A stretch of 64,000 nt of DNA from Berghia stephanieae (GCA_034508935.3 CM067443.1:10336289-10400288), one strand, 5' to 3'; counted from the first letter of the stretch, positions 51,725 through 62,142 are shown. The notes: generated by a model from the sequence alone, not told the origin. A program made the numbers and translations.

Positions 51725-51866
51725 GAAGGATGAAGTTGACGTCACTTAGCTCTTTGTTATTGTTTTTAGACAGCCAATGTGGGGATTACTTCTCACAACA
51801 TAACATAATTGTATCAGACTTTAAACGTTTAAGGTTGCACACACTTTTGTGTGTTGGTACGTTGTA
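51725..51866 (-). mobile_element. GATAG MITE copy 16, right end lost
   Basis: Diverged (ttgacgtcacttagctcttt; tgttggtacgttg), stops where copy 17 starts. Confidence 0.7.
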
Positions 51867-51870
51867 TATA

Positions 51871-52026
51871 GATAGTATGCGTTTGGCTAAGAAGCTCATA
51901 ACATTGCCATCCGGAAGTATAACGGACCAACACACAAAACTGTGTGTATCCATGGACGTTTATAGTCGGGTTAATACTGTTCAGTGAGCATTACTCATAA
52001 ACGCGGATGGCAAAAAAACAATAGAT
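51871..52026 (+). mobile_element. GATAG MITE copy 17, 3' end lost
   Basis: Intact to cgcggatggcaaaaaaacaa, then a short tagatagttc scar before copy 18. Confidence 0.85.
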
Positions 52027-52035
52027 AGTTCTATA

Positions 52036-52219
52036 GATAGTATGCAGATGACGTCTCTCAGGCCTTTGTTATTGTTTTTGCCATCCGCGTTTGTGAGTTG
52101 TTCTCACTAAACTGTATTAACCAGACTATAAAAGTTCATGGTTACACAGAGTTTGTGTGTTGGTCCGTTATACTTCCGGATGTCAATGTTGTGAACTCCT
52201 TGGCCAAGCGCATTCTATC
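52036..52219 (-). mobile_element. GATAG MITE copy 18
   Basis: Complete; gatagtatgcagatgacgtc to gcgcattctatc. Shares the TATA with copy 19. Confidence 0.9.
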
Positions 52220-52223
52220 TATA

Positions 52224-52407
52224 GATAGTTCGAAGATGACGTCACTCATGTCCTTGTTATTATTTTTTGCCATCCGCGTTTATGAGTAATGCTCACTGAA
52301 CTGTATTAACCTGACTATAAACGTTCATGGATACACACAGCTTTTTGTGTCGGTCCGTTATACTTCCGAATGACAGTTATGAGCTTCTTAGCCACGCGCA
52401 TACTATC
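52224..52407 (-). mobile_element. GATAG MITE copy 19
   Basis: Complete; gatagttcgaagatgacgtc to gcgcatactatc. Fourth in an unbroken chain starting at 51,725. Confidence 0.88.
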
Positions 52408-52409
52408 TA

Positions 52410-52835
52410 TCCTGGTGGATGTTGTGAGCATTTTACCTAAACGCATAACATTATATAGAATGGTATTTATCATTACAAAACAAACAGATATTTATGACGT
52501 TTTTTTTTTTTTTTTGTTTTTTTTTTTTGTTTGTTTATCTAACAACTTTAGCATCGGAACTATTTGGGAATTATTTTTGGTTTTACTTTCATTTCAGACG
52601 TTGTTTGTTTCAATAGAAATCAAACTAGGATGTTTATTTGCGTGGGGCATCGAAATACAGAGCAACTTTTTTTTGTCAGACGTCTGATATGATAAAAGAT
52701 ATAAAACAAAAAGGTCTAGCCCTCTCGTTAAATTTTCTTGCCTCGTTGGTTTCCATTTCCATAAATATCCACGCGTTGGTGAGCTAGAGATGAAATACAT
52801 TTGTCCAATATGACACGAATCGTGTATTGGTGAAG
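52410..52835. other. T-rich run, otherwise unrecognised
   Basis: Poly-T with G breaks at 52,498-52,535. The first 30 bp (gttgtgagcattttacctaa then acgcataaca) may be another GATAG end. Confidence 0.35.
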
Positions 52836-52838
52836 AAC

Positions 52839-53020
52839 AGGGAATGAGATTAGCGGAAGAGTAGCGTCCCTTGATTGGACGTCACCCATAGCGAGGACGA
52901 GAGACGCATGCGCACAACCAACATGACGTTCTCTCTCTAATAACTTTTCCGCCGGTGACGTCACAGACTATGGGTGACGTCCAATCAAGGGATGCTACTC
53001 TTCCGCTAATCTCATTCCCT
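52839..53020. mobile_element. PAL4 copy 2
   Basis: TIRs as at 13,580 (agggaatgagattagcggaa). The centre is rearranged, so that ggtgacgtcacagactatggg lies beside the right arm. 182 bp against 246 bp in copy 1. Confidence 0.85.
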
Positions 53021-53077
53021 ATAAATAAAGTACTTCTGGTGTTGAGATAAATACGAATGATTCCTATTATATAAATA

Positions 53078-53258
53078 TTTCAAAGTTAACGTCACTCAGG
53101 TCTTTGTTATTGTTTTTTGCCATCCGCGTTTTGAGTAATTCTCACTAAACTTTATTAACCTGACTATATACGATCATGATTACACACAGCTTTTTGTGTT
53201 GGTCCGTTATACTTCCGGATGACAATGTTGTAAACTTATTAGCCAAGCGCATACTATC
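53078..53258 (-). mobile_element. GATAG MITE copy 20
   Basis: Left terminus changed (caaagttaacgtcactcagg), right terminus intact with TATA after it. Confidence 0.82.
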
Positions 53259-53420
53259 TATACTAAAGTTAAGGTGAAGTACAAATCCATCCACCTTGAA
53301 CAACACACTGGCTAAAACCTGAAGCATAGTTGAATGATTTGTTTTCACCATTTCTTTGGGGTTATTTTTTTTTTTGGTTAAATTTTACTGAGGAAGGATT
53401 TCGTGATTTGAAAAAAAAGT

Positions 53421-53688
53421 AGTCCTTAACACCCTTGAGGCTCATGGAGCGGGAGTTTACCTGGCTTCTATATCGTGAAACGGACAATAGAAATTGTTTG
53501 CTATCATCTGGATAGGATGCTAGTTTATCGCAAAGTACTTTCCGCCAGATCTAACAGGCCCAGCTACCCAATCACTGCCAGGTGGACCGGATGGTCAGAA
53601 GAAAAAAAAATCTCGACTGCACCTGGGATCGATCTCGGTACCTTTGCGGATGAAGCGAGTGTTCTAACAACTGAGCTATCTGCACCCC
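53421..53688 (-). mobile_element. SINE-B copy 10
   Basis: Complete; the variable tract is A-rich here (agaagaaaaaaaaatctcg) in place of C/G. Confidence 0.88.
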
Positions 53689-53839
53689 CGTTTAGTAATA
53701 AAAGGTGCATTTTTTGTATCGACTACTTTTAAAGGCTTAGTCTATCCTTTTTAACTTTCCATCAGCATTTTAAAGAGTGTATTATTCGGGCAGTCCTTTA
53801 TCTCTCTTTTACGTTCTTCTACCTTCTAATGATTCACAT

Positions 53840-54107
<268 letters not shown>

Positions 54108-54445
54108 AAAGAAGAAGAAGAAGAAGAAGAAGAAGAAGAAGAAGAAGAAGAAGAAGAAGAAGAAGAAGAAGAAGAAGAAGAAGAAGAAGAAGAAGAAGAA
54201 GAAGAAGAAGAAGAAGAAAGAAGAAAGAAGAAGAAGAAGAAGAAGAAGAAGAAGAAGAAGAGAAGAAGAAGAAGAGAAGAAGAAGAAGAAGAAGAAGAAG
54301 AAGAAGAAGAAGAAGAAGAAGAAGAAGAAGAAGAAGAAGAAGAAGAAGAAGAAGAAGAAGAAGAAGAAGAAGAAGAAGAAGAAGAAGAAGAAGAAGAAGA
54401 AGAGAAGAAGAAGAAGAAGAAGAGAAAAGAAAGAGAAGAAAAGAC
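54108..54445. repeat. (AAG)n, about 110 units
   Basis: Purine-only strand of about 340 bp with a few aaag or agag slips. The 190-codon frames crossing both arrays are artefacts. Confidence 0.97.
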
Positions 54446-54449
54446 AAAG

Positions 54450-55025
54450 TAGAGGAAGAGGGAAGGTGGATTAAATGAAAGATGAGAGTCTCACGAGGAG
54501 AAATCCTGATTCTTTAAAATAATCAGTCACCACCAGTTTGCATAGTAAAATGCTTTCAAATATTAAGAGGAAAAATAGAAGATTTTTATATGAAAGGCCG
54601 ATAATAAAAAAGAAATTAGATGGTTTCAAAATTGTGCTAATGATAGTTCTATTCCTAAAATTAACGAGTTCTATTCCTCCAGTGACAAACCCATACCCGT
54701 CAACTTTTATGTTACATTTTGTCCAATAATTTGTTATATGATCATCGACTTGTCTAATTTTCTGTAAAACGGCAAAAACTTGAGTTCGTGTAAAGTCTAA
54801 TTATCTGGTACTAGATAGATTGTTTCTAGCGTTTGATTTCAAACTAAATTGACAGATACCGTATGTAATTGGCCATTAACATAATTATTTGCTTTATATT
54901 TATACTTTGAACTGTCACTTAGTGTGGAATTTGAAGTGAAAAAATGACAATCTCTATGAATGACTCTTCAAACTGAGAGAAGGATGGAGAAATCTAGAAA
55001 ATCGAAATGAGGTATTATTAATAAT
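54450..55025. other. No recognisable feature
   Basis: AT-rich, apparently unique. Confidence 0.35.
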
Positions 55026-55028
55026 AAC

Positions 55029-55128
55029 ATTCTGAATTTCCAAGAGAAATCAAACAATACGGTAGCTACGTATAAAAGTAGAATTAAAAGTGGCTACCGC
55101 TGTTTGATTTCTCTTGGAAATATAGAAT
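55029..55128. repeat. Foldback of about 36-bp arms
   Basis: attctgaatttccaagagaa then atcaaacaatacggtagc (55,029-55,066) is mirrored by gctaccgctgtttgatttct then cttggaaatatagaat (55,093-55,128), loop 26 bp. A related ttggatttctcttgttagg lies near 55,335. It could be a very short foldback MITE or the precursor of a hairpin RNA. Confidence 0.65.
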
Positions 55129-55134
55129 GCGCAA

Positions 55135-55660
55135 GAACTGTGGTAATTTGATTATAATTATTATCTTCTATATCCAAAACGTTATAAAATGTGATTAGGT
55201 TTTAAAGGTAGGATAAAGGGGTTCTTATATTATATTATGTACTATGAATAAACGTCATATTTACACAGTGCTCTTCCACAGGTTCTAACCAAACCATGAT
55301 TGTAATATTGGGTTACAATATTGACTTCGCTTGTTGGATTTCTCTTGTTAGGCTGTGGAATATATCCTAGCCCGTCATCTAATATCTTTTGATCAAATAC
55401 GTCTTAATTGTAATTATATATCTTCATTTCTTCCGTTATTTATCTAAAAAAACGTAACTTAACATTTGATTTAAAATGAAGAATTTATACTGTCATACTT
55501 CATGAAGTAAGATGCATAATATTTAATTTAGGCTTCATAACCATACCATATTATTGTTATAAGCGTCGTTTTATGCCATGTCTAAAAGAATGCGATTTAG
55601 TTGTGAAATGTGTTGGTCTCCTGTCAAAGGTCATGGGCAGAAGTATTGCATTGTCACGCT
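55135..55660. other. No recognisable feature
   Basis: Unique, AT-rich. Confidence 0.35.
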
Positions 55661-55669
55661 TTCCAAAAT

Positions 55670-55895
55670 TACGAGAATTACACTCCGATAAGCCGCGAAG
55701 ACGGGGTTTATTCTTATATCTGCACTATTGAATGGATAACAAATAATGTTTCTTGCCATTCTCTGGATAGAACGGTGGTCTATCGCAACATACTTTCTAC
55801 CGAAACGAACATACCCAGCAACCCAATCACATCTGTGTAGACCGGAAAGTCGACAAAAACATGTCTCCACTAATCGAGTTCGAAACTCATTGCTT
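55670..55895 (-). mobile_element. SINE-B copy 11, heavily decayed
   Basis: Order of blocks is kept (gtttattcttatatctgcac; ttctctggatagaacggtgg; tctatcgcaacatactttct; cagcaacccaatcacatctg) but identity is low. Probably the oldest SINE-B here. Confidence 0.6.
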
Positions 55896-55899
55896 ATTT

Positions 55900-56305
55900 A
55901 CAAATCAAATAGCATAAATTCTAAGATATTTTAAAGAGCTCAAAATTGACCCATTGCGCAAAGTCTCCTTTGGAATTCTAAGTTCACGCGAATTTAGCTT
56001 CTTCTCCTCTATCTACATCCTCCTAATAGACTTCATATTTCTTCCGTAACATGAGATACAATGTTTTCATTTCATTTACCTCCTAGACTTACTTCATTTT
56101 CTAATCATTAACGCCTCAATGAAACACCTACGGACGAGGCAGCAGCCCTCTCGTGCAGCCAAATCAATGATAGACTGACTCTCCTGCAGATAGGGACACA
56201 AAATGGAATTTCTGGCGTCAAACAGAATTAATACCTTATTCGTGTTTGGCGATCCTTGTGTCCAGATTCAATTTCCGAAATCTGATTGATACAAAGATTT
56301 TGTTG

Positions 56306-56341
<36 letters not shown>

Positions 56342-56620
56342 AATTATAAACAAAACGTTTCCTGTTTCCTATTATCTTTCCTCTCTTGCTAGAGACAGAA
56401 AAGACAGATTTCTGTTTCAGAATTGTGACCTCTCGTCTCCAAACGGCACTAAATCGGGATGATTAAGATGCTGAAATTGGAAATTGCAGCCATAAATATC
56501 AGACTTAAGTTGAGTTTATTTGCTTTATAGAGGAGAAGGAATATCATATTTTAGACTGTCACATACCAACGTTTCTTATTTTTGATCAGTTTAACTATAA
56601 TTTGACTTTTTAGCATCTCT
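55900..56620. other. Unique sequence with one poly-T
   Basis: 29 T at 56,311-56,339. No gene or family copy was recognised on either side. Confidence 0.35.
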
Positions 56621-56621
56621 A

Positions 56622-56660
56622 CCGTCCCGACATAATACCGTTTTGAGATGCTGGGTCACA
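56622..56660. repeat. Motif J
   Basis: gtcccgacataataccgttt then gatgctgggtcaca. Same spacing as at 57,986. Confidence 0.42.
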
Positions 56661-56702
56661 ATTATTGATATAGATTTATTGAAAAGGACATCGAGTACAT
56701 GC

Positions 56703-57117
56703 GATGTGCATCTGTCTGCAGGTCTGATAGCCGAACTCAATTAATTATGGCCCGATTTAACATTGTTGCAATGTATTTTATATACAATAAAATATAAAAA
56801 AATAAAATTCCCTTTTTCCCATAGGGAAAATTTGTCTGTAGAAAGACTGGAATAACCCAGGCGTCAGCCGCAGTGCAGCGCCGCAACTTATGCTAGGGCG
56901 AGGTGACTTGCTCAAGGCTACCCTGCGCAGCGGCAGGTGATCGAACTCGGTACCTTTCGGTTACGAAGCAAAGACCGTACCGCTGAGCCACGCCCCATTA
57001 CCCCCCCCCCCCCTCCCCCCAACAAGTATTTTGTTGGTTTGAGAGTATTTCCATTACGACAGAGAGCCCATAACAAACTTGGGTTATCAGACCTGCAAAG
57101 AAGTACACGTCGAGTAA
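56703..57117. mobile_element. PAL2 copy split by SINE-C copy 2
   Basis: Left part gatgtgcatctgtctgcagg then tctgatagccgaac and gatttaacattgttgcaatg. Right part (from about 57,030) ggtttgagagtatttccatt, cttgggttatcagacctgca, aagaagtacacgtcg. Both termini are kept. Confidence 0.85.
56803..56998 (-). mobile_element. SINE-C copy 2, inside PAL2
   Basis: Tail ttccctttttcccataggga, body gactggaataacccaggcgt and gcgaggtgacttgctcaagg, head gtaccgctgagccacgcccc. Poly-C (57,001-57,013) follows. Confidence 0.85.
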
Positions 57118-57119
57118 AT

Positions 57120-57460
57120 AATATCTTCTTTCCATGAAAGTGTAAATGTCGCTGCTCGAAGCTCTAAGAAAGAAATAATAACGTGAAGTTGAATGTAAGC
57201 TTACATTTAATTACAAAAACAGATCAAATGAACGTTTCGGGTTTCCCCTTTATCAACAAAACAGGATGATTGATACGCCACAGATGAATGAGATGGTGTG
57301 GTAGTGGCGGGTCACCACCACCACATCATCTCATTCATCTGTGGTGTTTCAATCATCCTGTTTTGTTGATAAAGGGAAACCCGAAACGTTCATGTGATCT
57401 GTTTTCGTAATTAAATGTAAGCTTACATTCAACTTCACGTTACTATTTATTTCTTTCCAT
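57120..57460. mobile_element. PAL3 copy 2, fullest and nearly self-complementary
   Basis: From tcgctgctcgaagctctaag to the mirror gcttacattcaacttcacgt. Arms include gatcaaatgaacgtttcggg, tttcccctttatcaacaaaa and cagatgaatgagatggtgtg with complements. The centre is gtggtagtggcgggtcacca, then ccacc. More than 120 bp per arm with few mismatches. Confidence 0.85.
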
Positions 57461-57642
57461 GATAGAGCCATAATGTTATAAGTAGAAGTAATGCGTATGG
57501 TAAATGTTTAGATTTAAGTTATGATGATTAGAAATACAAAATGTTGGATTTTTATATTTTATATGATACTTTTAATACTTTATTCAAGAAACATGAAATT
57601 AACTCAAATTCCATATTTTTTACATTAATTTATTCGATTATG

Positions 57643-57942
57643 TCGGCTATGTGGTCTTGTGGTGTGACACTCGCTTTCGGATCGGAAGGTACTGGGTTTG
57701 AGAATCGCTAGGCGTATAGTTGAGTCCTTGGAAAAGAATTTTTACTCACATTCTCTCACCGTATTCACGTGTAAAATGAGTACCTTGCCTTTAACAGCGT
57801 GTTGTCTGTCTGAAACAAAATTGTAATATCACCTAACATGCGTCATGTCTCGTTCTACATGTTACACGTTGCTGTTGGTCAGGGACCCCTTGAAAAGCGC
57901 TTTGAGCACGTTTAGTGGATACTGCCCTATATAAAAGCTCAA
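57643..57942 (+). mobile_element. SINE-A copy 24
   Basis: Full length; T-rich tail extension after aagctcaag. Confidence 0.9.
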
Positions 57943-57985
57943 GTTTTTTTGTTTTTTTTGTTCGTTTGTTTTTTTCAACATCACT

Positions 57986-58027
57986 ATCACTCCAACATAA
58001 TACCGTTTAGAGGTAGTCGGTCACATT
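57986..58027. repeat. Motif J
   Basis: cactccaacataataccgtt then aggtagtcggtcacat. 45 bp after a SINE-A tail. Confidence 0.42.
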
Positions 58028-58277
58028 TGTGATAGAGTGGTTAGAGAAAATAATGAACTGGGCTTTTCATCAAATAGTAATGATTACGTGAATGCCTGAG
58101 AATACTTTCTTTAATTACTCACTAACAAAGTAATCAATTCATTGAATAATGACCGTATTCAACGATATGGAATCTATTTTAAATCATTAAATTGAATCTT
58201 TCTTAAAAGAGTAATTAAACGACATCGATATGGCCGATATAACGTTGCTGATTTCATGTAAAACAATATAAAAACAC

Positions 58278-58570
58278 TTGGGCTTTTATATTACGCAATA
58301 TCCACTAAATGTGCTCAAAGCGCTTTACAAGAGGTCCCTGTCCAATAGCAACACACGTAACATTTAGAACGGGACATGACGCCTGTTAGGCGATATTACA
58401 ATCAATTTTTTTTCCGACAGATACAACGCTGTTAACGGTTAAGTACTCATTTTACACCGAGTATGATGAGAGAATGTGAGTAAATGGCCTTTTCCAAGAA
58501 CTCAACTATGCGTCAAGCGAGGCTCGAATCTCAGGACCGTCTGATTCGAAAGCGAGTGTCATACCACAAG
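58278..58570 (-). mobile_element. SINE-A copy 25, head-to-head with copy 26
   Basis: Full length to gtcataccacaagac, where the + strand copy 26 takes over. Confidence 0.9.
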
Positions 58571-58767
58571 ACTCACATTCTCTCACCGTACCCAGGTATA
58601 AAATGGTACCTGGCCGTTTACAGCGTTGTCTCTGTCCGGAAGAAAAATGTTAATATCGCCTAAGAGGCGTCATGTCCCGTTTTACATGTTACGTGTTGCT
58701 GTTGGTCAGGGACCTCATGTAATGGACTTTGAGCACGTTTAGTGGATATTTCGCTATATACAAGCTC
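58571..58767 (+). mobile_element. SINE-A copy 26, head lost
   Basis: Starts in the body at actcacattctctcaccgta and runs to the tail. The pair forms an inverted repeat of almost 190 bp per arm with the copy 25 head as the loop. Confidence 0.9.
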
Positions 58768-58769
58768 TA

Positions 58770-59170
58770 TTTTAATTCTTTTTTTCTAACCGGAGAACTT
58801 TATAATGATCATTAATTCAAGAAAAAATCTTTACAACGATTTCTTTGTGCCAGAGCTGTTAAATGTGGAATTAAAAACTTTATTTTAACGTTTATGATGA
58901 TAACTCGGTAATTTTAAAGAGTAATTAAAAATTATTACCCCTGAAAATTACAAATTTTCCAATCATTTCAAGTAGGCTTGTCTGCTAGGAATGTGAATTC
59001 ATAGAATTCTAATCCTATTGAAGTCAAAAATGGTTTCTGATGACGTTGGAAATGTTGACAATGGGTGTATAGAATCGTGCAGAATGAATTGATATTCAAG
59101 ATTATTTTACGGAATAGTATTTTAAAACTAGTTTCACGTGTGTGAAACTCCAGACTTTATTGATATTCCA
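58770..59170. other. No recognisable feature
   Basis: AT-rich, apparently unique. Confidence 0.35.
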
Positions 59171-59174
59171 AAAT

Positions 59175-59402
59175 GAATAACAATGTGAAATTGAATGTAA
59201 GTTTCAATTTAATATACGAAAACAGATAAAGATGGACGTTTCGGGTTTCTCATTTATCAACAAAACAGGATAAATTAAACACTACAGACGAATGAGATGA
59301 TGTGGTAGTGGCGTTGTTGAGATTAATAAACGCCCATTTTTATCTGTTTTCGTGTATTAAAATGAAGCTTACATTCAATTTCACATTGTTATTTATTTCA
59401 TT
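59175..59402. mobile_element. PAL3 copy 3
   Basis: Left arm gtgaaattgaatgtaagttt, cgaaaacagataaagatgga, cgtttcgggtttctcattta. The right inner arm is shortened (gagattaataaacgcccatt), then atctgttttcgtgtatt. Confidence 0.75.
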
Positions 59403-59428
59403 TCAAATTTTATATATCATTTGATATA

Positions 59429-60010
59429 GTTGGGGTCCGATAACTCAGTCGATAGAGCACTAGCTACACAATCAAAGGGACCGGTATCGATCTCGGGTAC
59501 AGTCCAGATTTCCTACTACTTCCCTCCCTTCCAATCCAGTATTGGATTCAGTAGTCTGATGTCACGCCGCCCGGCAACGATGGCCATCTTGGTTCTAAAC
59601 AAAGAAAATCATTACTTTTTATTCTTCATGCTGGCTAGAACTTTTCATATGCCTTGTGATCAGAATGTGTAAAAGTCAAAACATGATCAAATTTATGTGG
59701 GTTTTTTTCCTCTGGATACGCTCTTATGCTCGACGGAGAGATATTTCATACGGGCGTCCGCCATTGTTCCGATAATAGTTTAGAGCCAGTGTTACTAAGT
59801 TACCATGCGTCATTAGGAAGGAAGGGACGTTACGAATATTGAAGAGTTTTGATTGAGTAGGTAGCTGGGTATGTTAGATCTGGCACAACGTCATTTAAAA
59901 AAAGACTAGCACCCCCTATTCACAGGGTAGCAAGCCATTTCTATTGTCCTTTTAACGCGATATCGACGGGATAAACACTAGATCCATATGACGTTGAATC
60001 TGAGTGACAG
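59429..60010 (+). mobile_element. SINE-B copy 12, split by F MITE copy 5
   Basis: Head 59,429-59,537 (ccgataactcagtcgataga), remainder from 59,851 (gattgagtaggtagctgggt; ttagatctggcacaacgtc; cctttttaac-like tail). Diverged body. Confidence 0.82.
59540..59850 (-). mobile_element. F MITE copy 5, inside SINE-B
   Basis: gattcagtagtctgatgtca to gggacgttacgaatattgaa. Both ends present; the empty site follows from the SINE-B consensus. Confidence 0.88.
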
Positions 60011-60014
60011 CCTT

Positions 60015-60265
60015 ATTTAAAGTAACATTTGGACAACAACAAACAGAAATTATTATTATTTTCTGCACTTTAATGATTTGAGTGAAAATGTTTGATATCT
60101 ATTTGCACTTTAATTCTGTTTGAAGCTTCTCATTGTCATTATCGCTTTTATCAATTTCATGGCCGTTCATTCCCTTTTGTCCTTATCAATTGATGTTGCA
60201 TTTTTTTTCAAAAACGTAACTCCTCTCCATGCCAAAAATCTACTTTGAATGTCGAAGTAGAATAA
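60015..60265. other. No recognisable feature
   Basis: AT-rich, apparently unique. Confidence 0.35.
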
Positions 60266-60271
60266 AATAAG

Positions 60272-60955
60272 AAAAGCAAAAACAAAGATAAATGTTATAG
60301 AAAACCGCTTGACAGCTAACACAAACGTTAACCAAACAATAACAAAAAAAAAAGCAAAACAATACAAAACAAATAAAATGTGACAGCCTGGTATATTATA
60401 GTACGAGAACCAAAAATATATTTTAAAAAAATAAAATAAAGTGGTTACTTCAGTACTAAGATGGTCTTTTGATGCGAATGTCTGTTGACACCATCGAGAA
60501 CGTCAAGTGTAGAGACTGGTGTTTCAATGAATGGACTTGAAAGGGACAAATCTGCTGTTTTGTTTTTAAATGACCCTCTTCTTAGCATAATACTCATGTA
60601 TATGTGTTTTCATCGTTTTTCCTTGTTAGCTGAAGAAGGGTTTTGAATCCGAAACGTTTAGTGTCTGGTATTTTGTTCTTTTTTTATGTTATAGAAAACC
60701 ACTTGACAGCTAACACAAACTTTAACCGGAAACAAAGAATAACAACAAAAACAAGAACAAAAGACTAAACAAAACAAAACAGCAGATTTGACAGCCTAGT
60801 ATATTATAGTACGAGTACCAAAAATGTTTTTAAAGTGTTTACGTCAGTACTAAGATGGTCTTTTGATGCGAATGTCTGTTGACAGCATCGAGAACGTCAA
60901 GTGCAGAGGCTGGTGTTTCAATGAAATTGACTTGAAAGGGACCAAAGACTCCTGA
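60272..60955. repeat. Direct duplication of about 260 bp, split by a hammerhead-like tail
   Basis: 60,290-60,545 (agaaaaccgcttgacagcta; attatagtacgagaaccaaa; gatggtcttttgatgcgaat) recurs at 60,692-60,950. Between them lies the segment 60,560-60,690 with the ctgaagaaggg motif. Confidence 0.85.
60560..60690 (+). ncRNA. Hammerhead-like / Penelope-type tail, copy 1
   Basis: PAL1-arm-like text (taaatgaccctcttcttagc) then gttagctgaagaagggtttt, gaatccgaaacgtttagtg and tctggtattttgttc. CTGAAGA (60,630-60,636), a hairpin GGGTT/AATCC and GAAAC (60,651-60,655) match the order of the hammerhead core. An extra A before the hairpin and poor pairing of the outer stem on strict numbering mean it is at best a decayed or variant ribozyme. 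Confidence 0.35.
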
Positions 60956-60959
60956 AAGT

Positions 60960-61230
60960 ATTGAAGAGCTCTCTTGTACGGTCTGTGAGGAAAATGACAT
61001 CCGTTTAGAAAACGAAACGAAACAAAACAAAAAAGAAAATGTCCTGGTCACGTCATGATTTCATTCAAAACTACTTGTCTAAAATGACAAAGAGACATTT
61101 TGATTTTGATAGCTGTCTTGCATTGACCTAAATTCTATATTATAATCTAATTTTGAATACACGTAATTTTACTAGTACTACCATCAATATATCAAAGACA
61201 CATAGTTATTTGATTTACAACGATGTAACA
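60960..61230. other. No recognisable feature
   Basis: Apparently unique. Confidence 0.3.
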
Positions 61231-61235
61231 TTAAA

Positions 61236-61345
61236 CCAGTTAACTGCATCACTCTAGAAAAACACGTATTTAAAAATTTGACCAGAAAACTCGTCCTTCA
61301 AATATCGACATATTTAAATGACCCTCTTCTTAGCAAAATACTCAT
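61236..61345. mobile_element. PAL1, left arm joined to hammerhead-like tail
   Basis: Terminus accagttaactgcatcactc, arm gaccagaaaactcgtccttc, then atgaccctcttcttagcaaa, leading into the second tail copy. Confidence 0.6.
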
Positions 61346-61435
61346 GTATTTATGTTTTCATCGTGTTTTCTTGTTAGTTGAATAAGGGCTTTGAACCGGA
61401 ATCGTTCAGTGTCTGGTATTTTGTTCTTTTTTATT
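61310..61435 (+). ncRNA. Hammerhead-like tail, copy 2, decayed
   Basis: atgaccctcttcttagcaaa, catcgtgttttcttgttagt, tgaataagggctttgaacc, ggaatcgttcagtgtctggt. Same order as copy 1, but both core boxes (ttgaata; ggaatcg) are changed. Confidence 0.4.
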
Positions 61436-61508
61436 TTTTGAAGTTGTTATTATTCATTTATGTTTATTAATTTTTACAGTCCAAAGCTTCAAGCACACTT
61501 AGTATCAC

Positions 61509-61580
61509 TTTGATTCGTATAACCTAAAGCTATGATGACAGAGCTTTGATTCGTATAACCTAAAGCTATGATGACAGAGC
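61509..61580. repeat. 36-bp perfect tandem pair
   Basis: tttgattcgtataacctaaa then gctatgatgacagagc occurs twice without change. Confidence 0.93.
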
Positions 61581-61746
61581 TGTGATTACAGTATTGTCCT
61601 GAGAGCAATATTTGATGAATGACATGAATAAATCACTGACACAAGAAACCCGACGGACTTTGATGCTAGATACGAAACGTTAACTGTTTATGCTGAGCCA
61701 TAACGACGGATTCTGGATCTCAAACTAAAGGAAAGAATATACACTT

Positions 61747-62057
61747 TGGCTTTATTAAAGCGCAATATATCCACTAAACGTGCTCAAAACGCTTTACAAG
61801 AATTCCTTAGTCACCAACAACACTAAACATGTTGGACGAAACATGAGGCCTGTCATGGGATATTACAATTTTTTTTAAGGAGAAGTAAGACAACGCTGGT
61901 TACGGCAAGGTACTTAATTTACTCCTGAGTACGGTGAGAGCATGTGAATAAAGAGTCTTTTCCAGGGACTCAAATATGCACCACTCAGACCGGTACTCGA
62001 ACCGCAGGACCTTTCAATCCGAAGGCAAGTTTCATACCACTAGACAACATAGCGCAC
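61747..62057 (-). mobile_element. SINE-A copy 27
   Basis: Full length but diverged (caccactcagaccggtactc in the B region). Confidence 0.85.
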
Positions 62058-62142
62058 AAATTACTTGAGTTATAGTTTGTAGGAAAATTAACTAGATGGT
62101 AGAAATATGAATTATGAATTCCATTCTGAATGACGTATATTT

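Noticed and set aside
61620-61700. Third hammerhead-like core (tttgatgctagatacgaaacg)
   Set aside because: The first box does not match CTGANGA and the presumed hairpin does not pair well.
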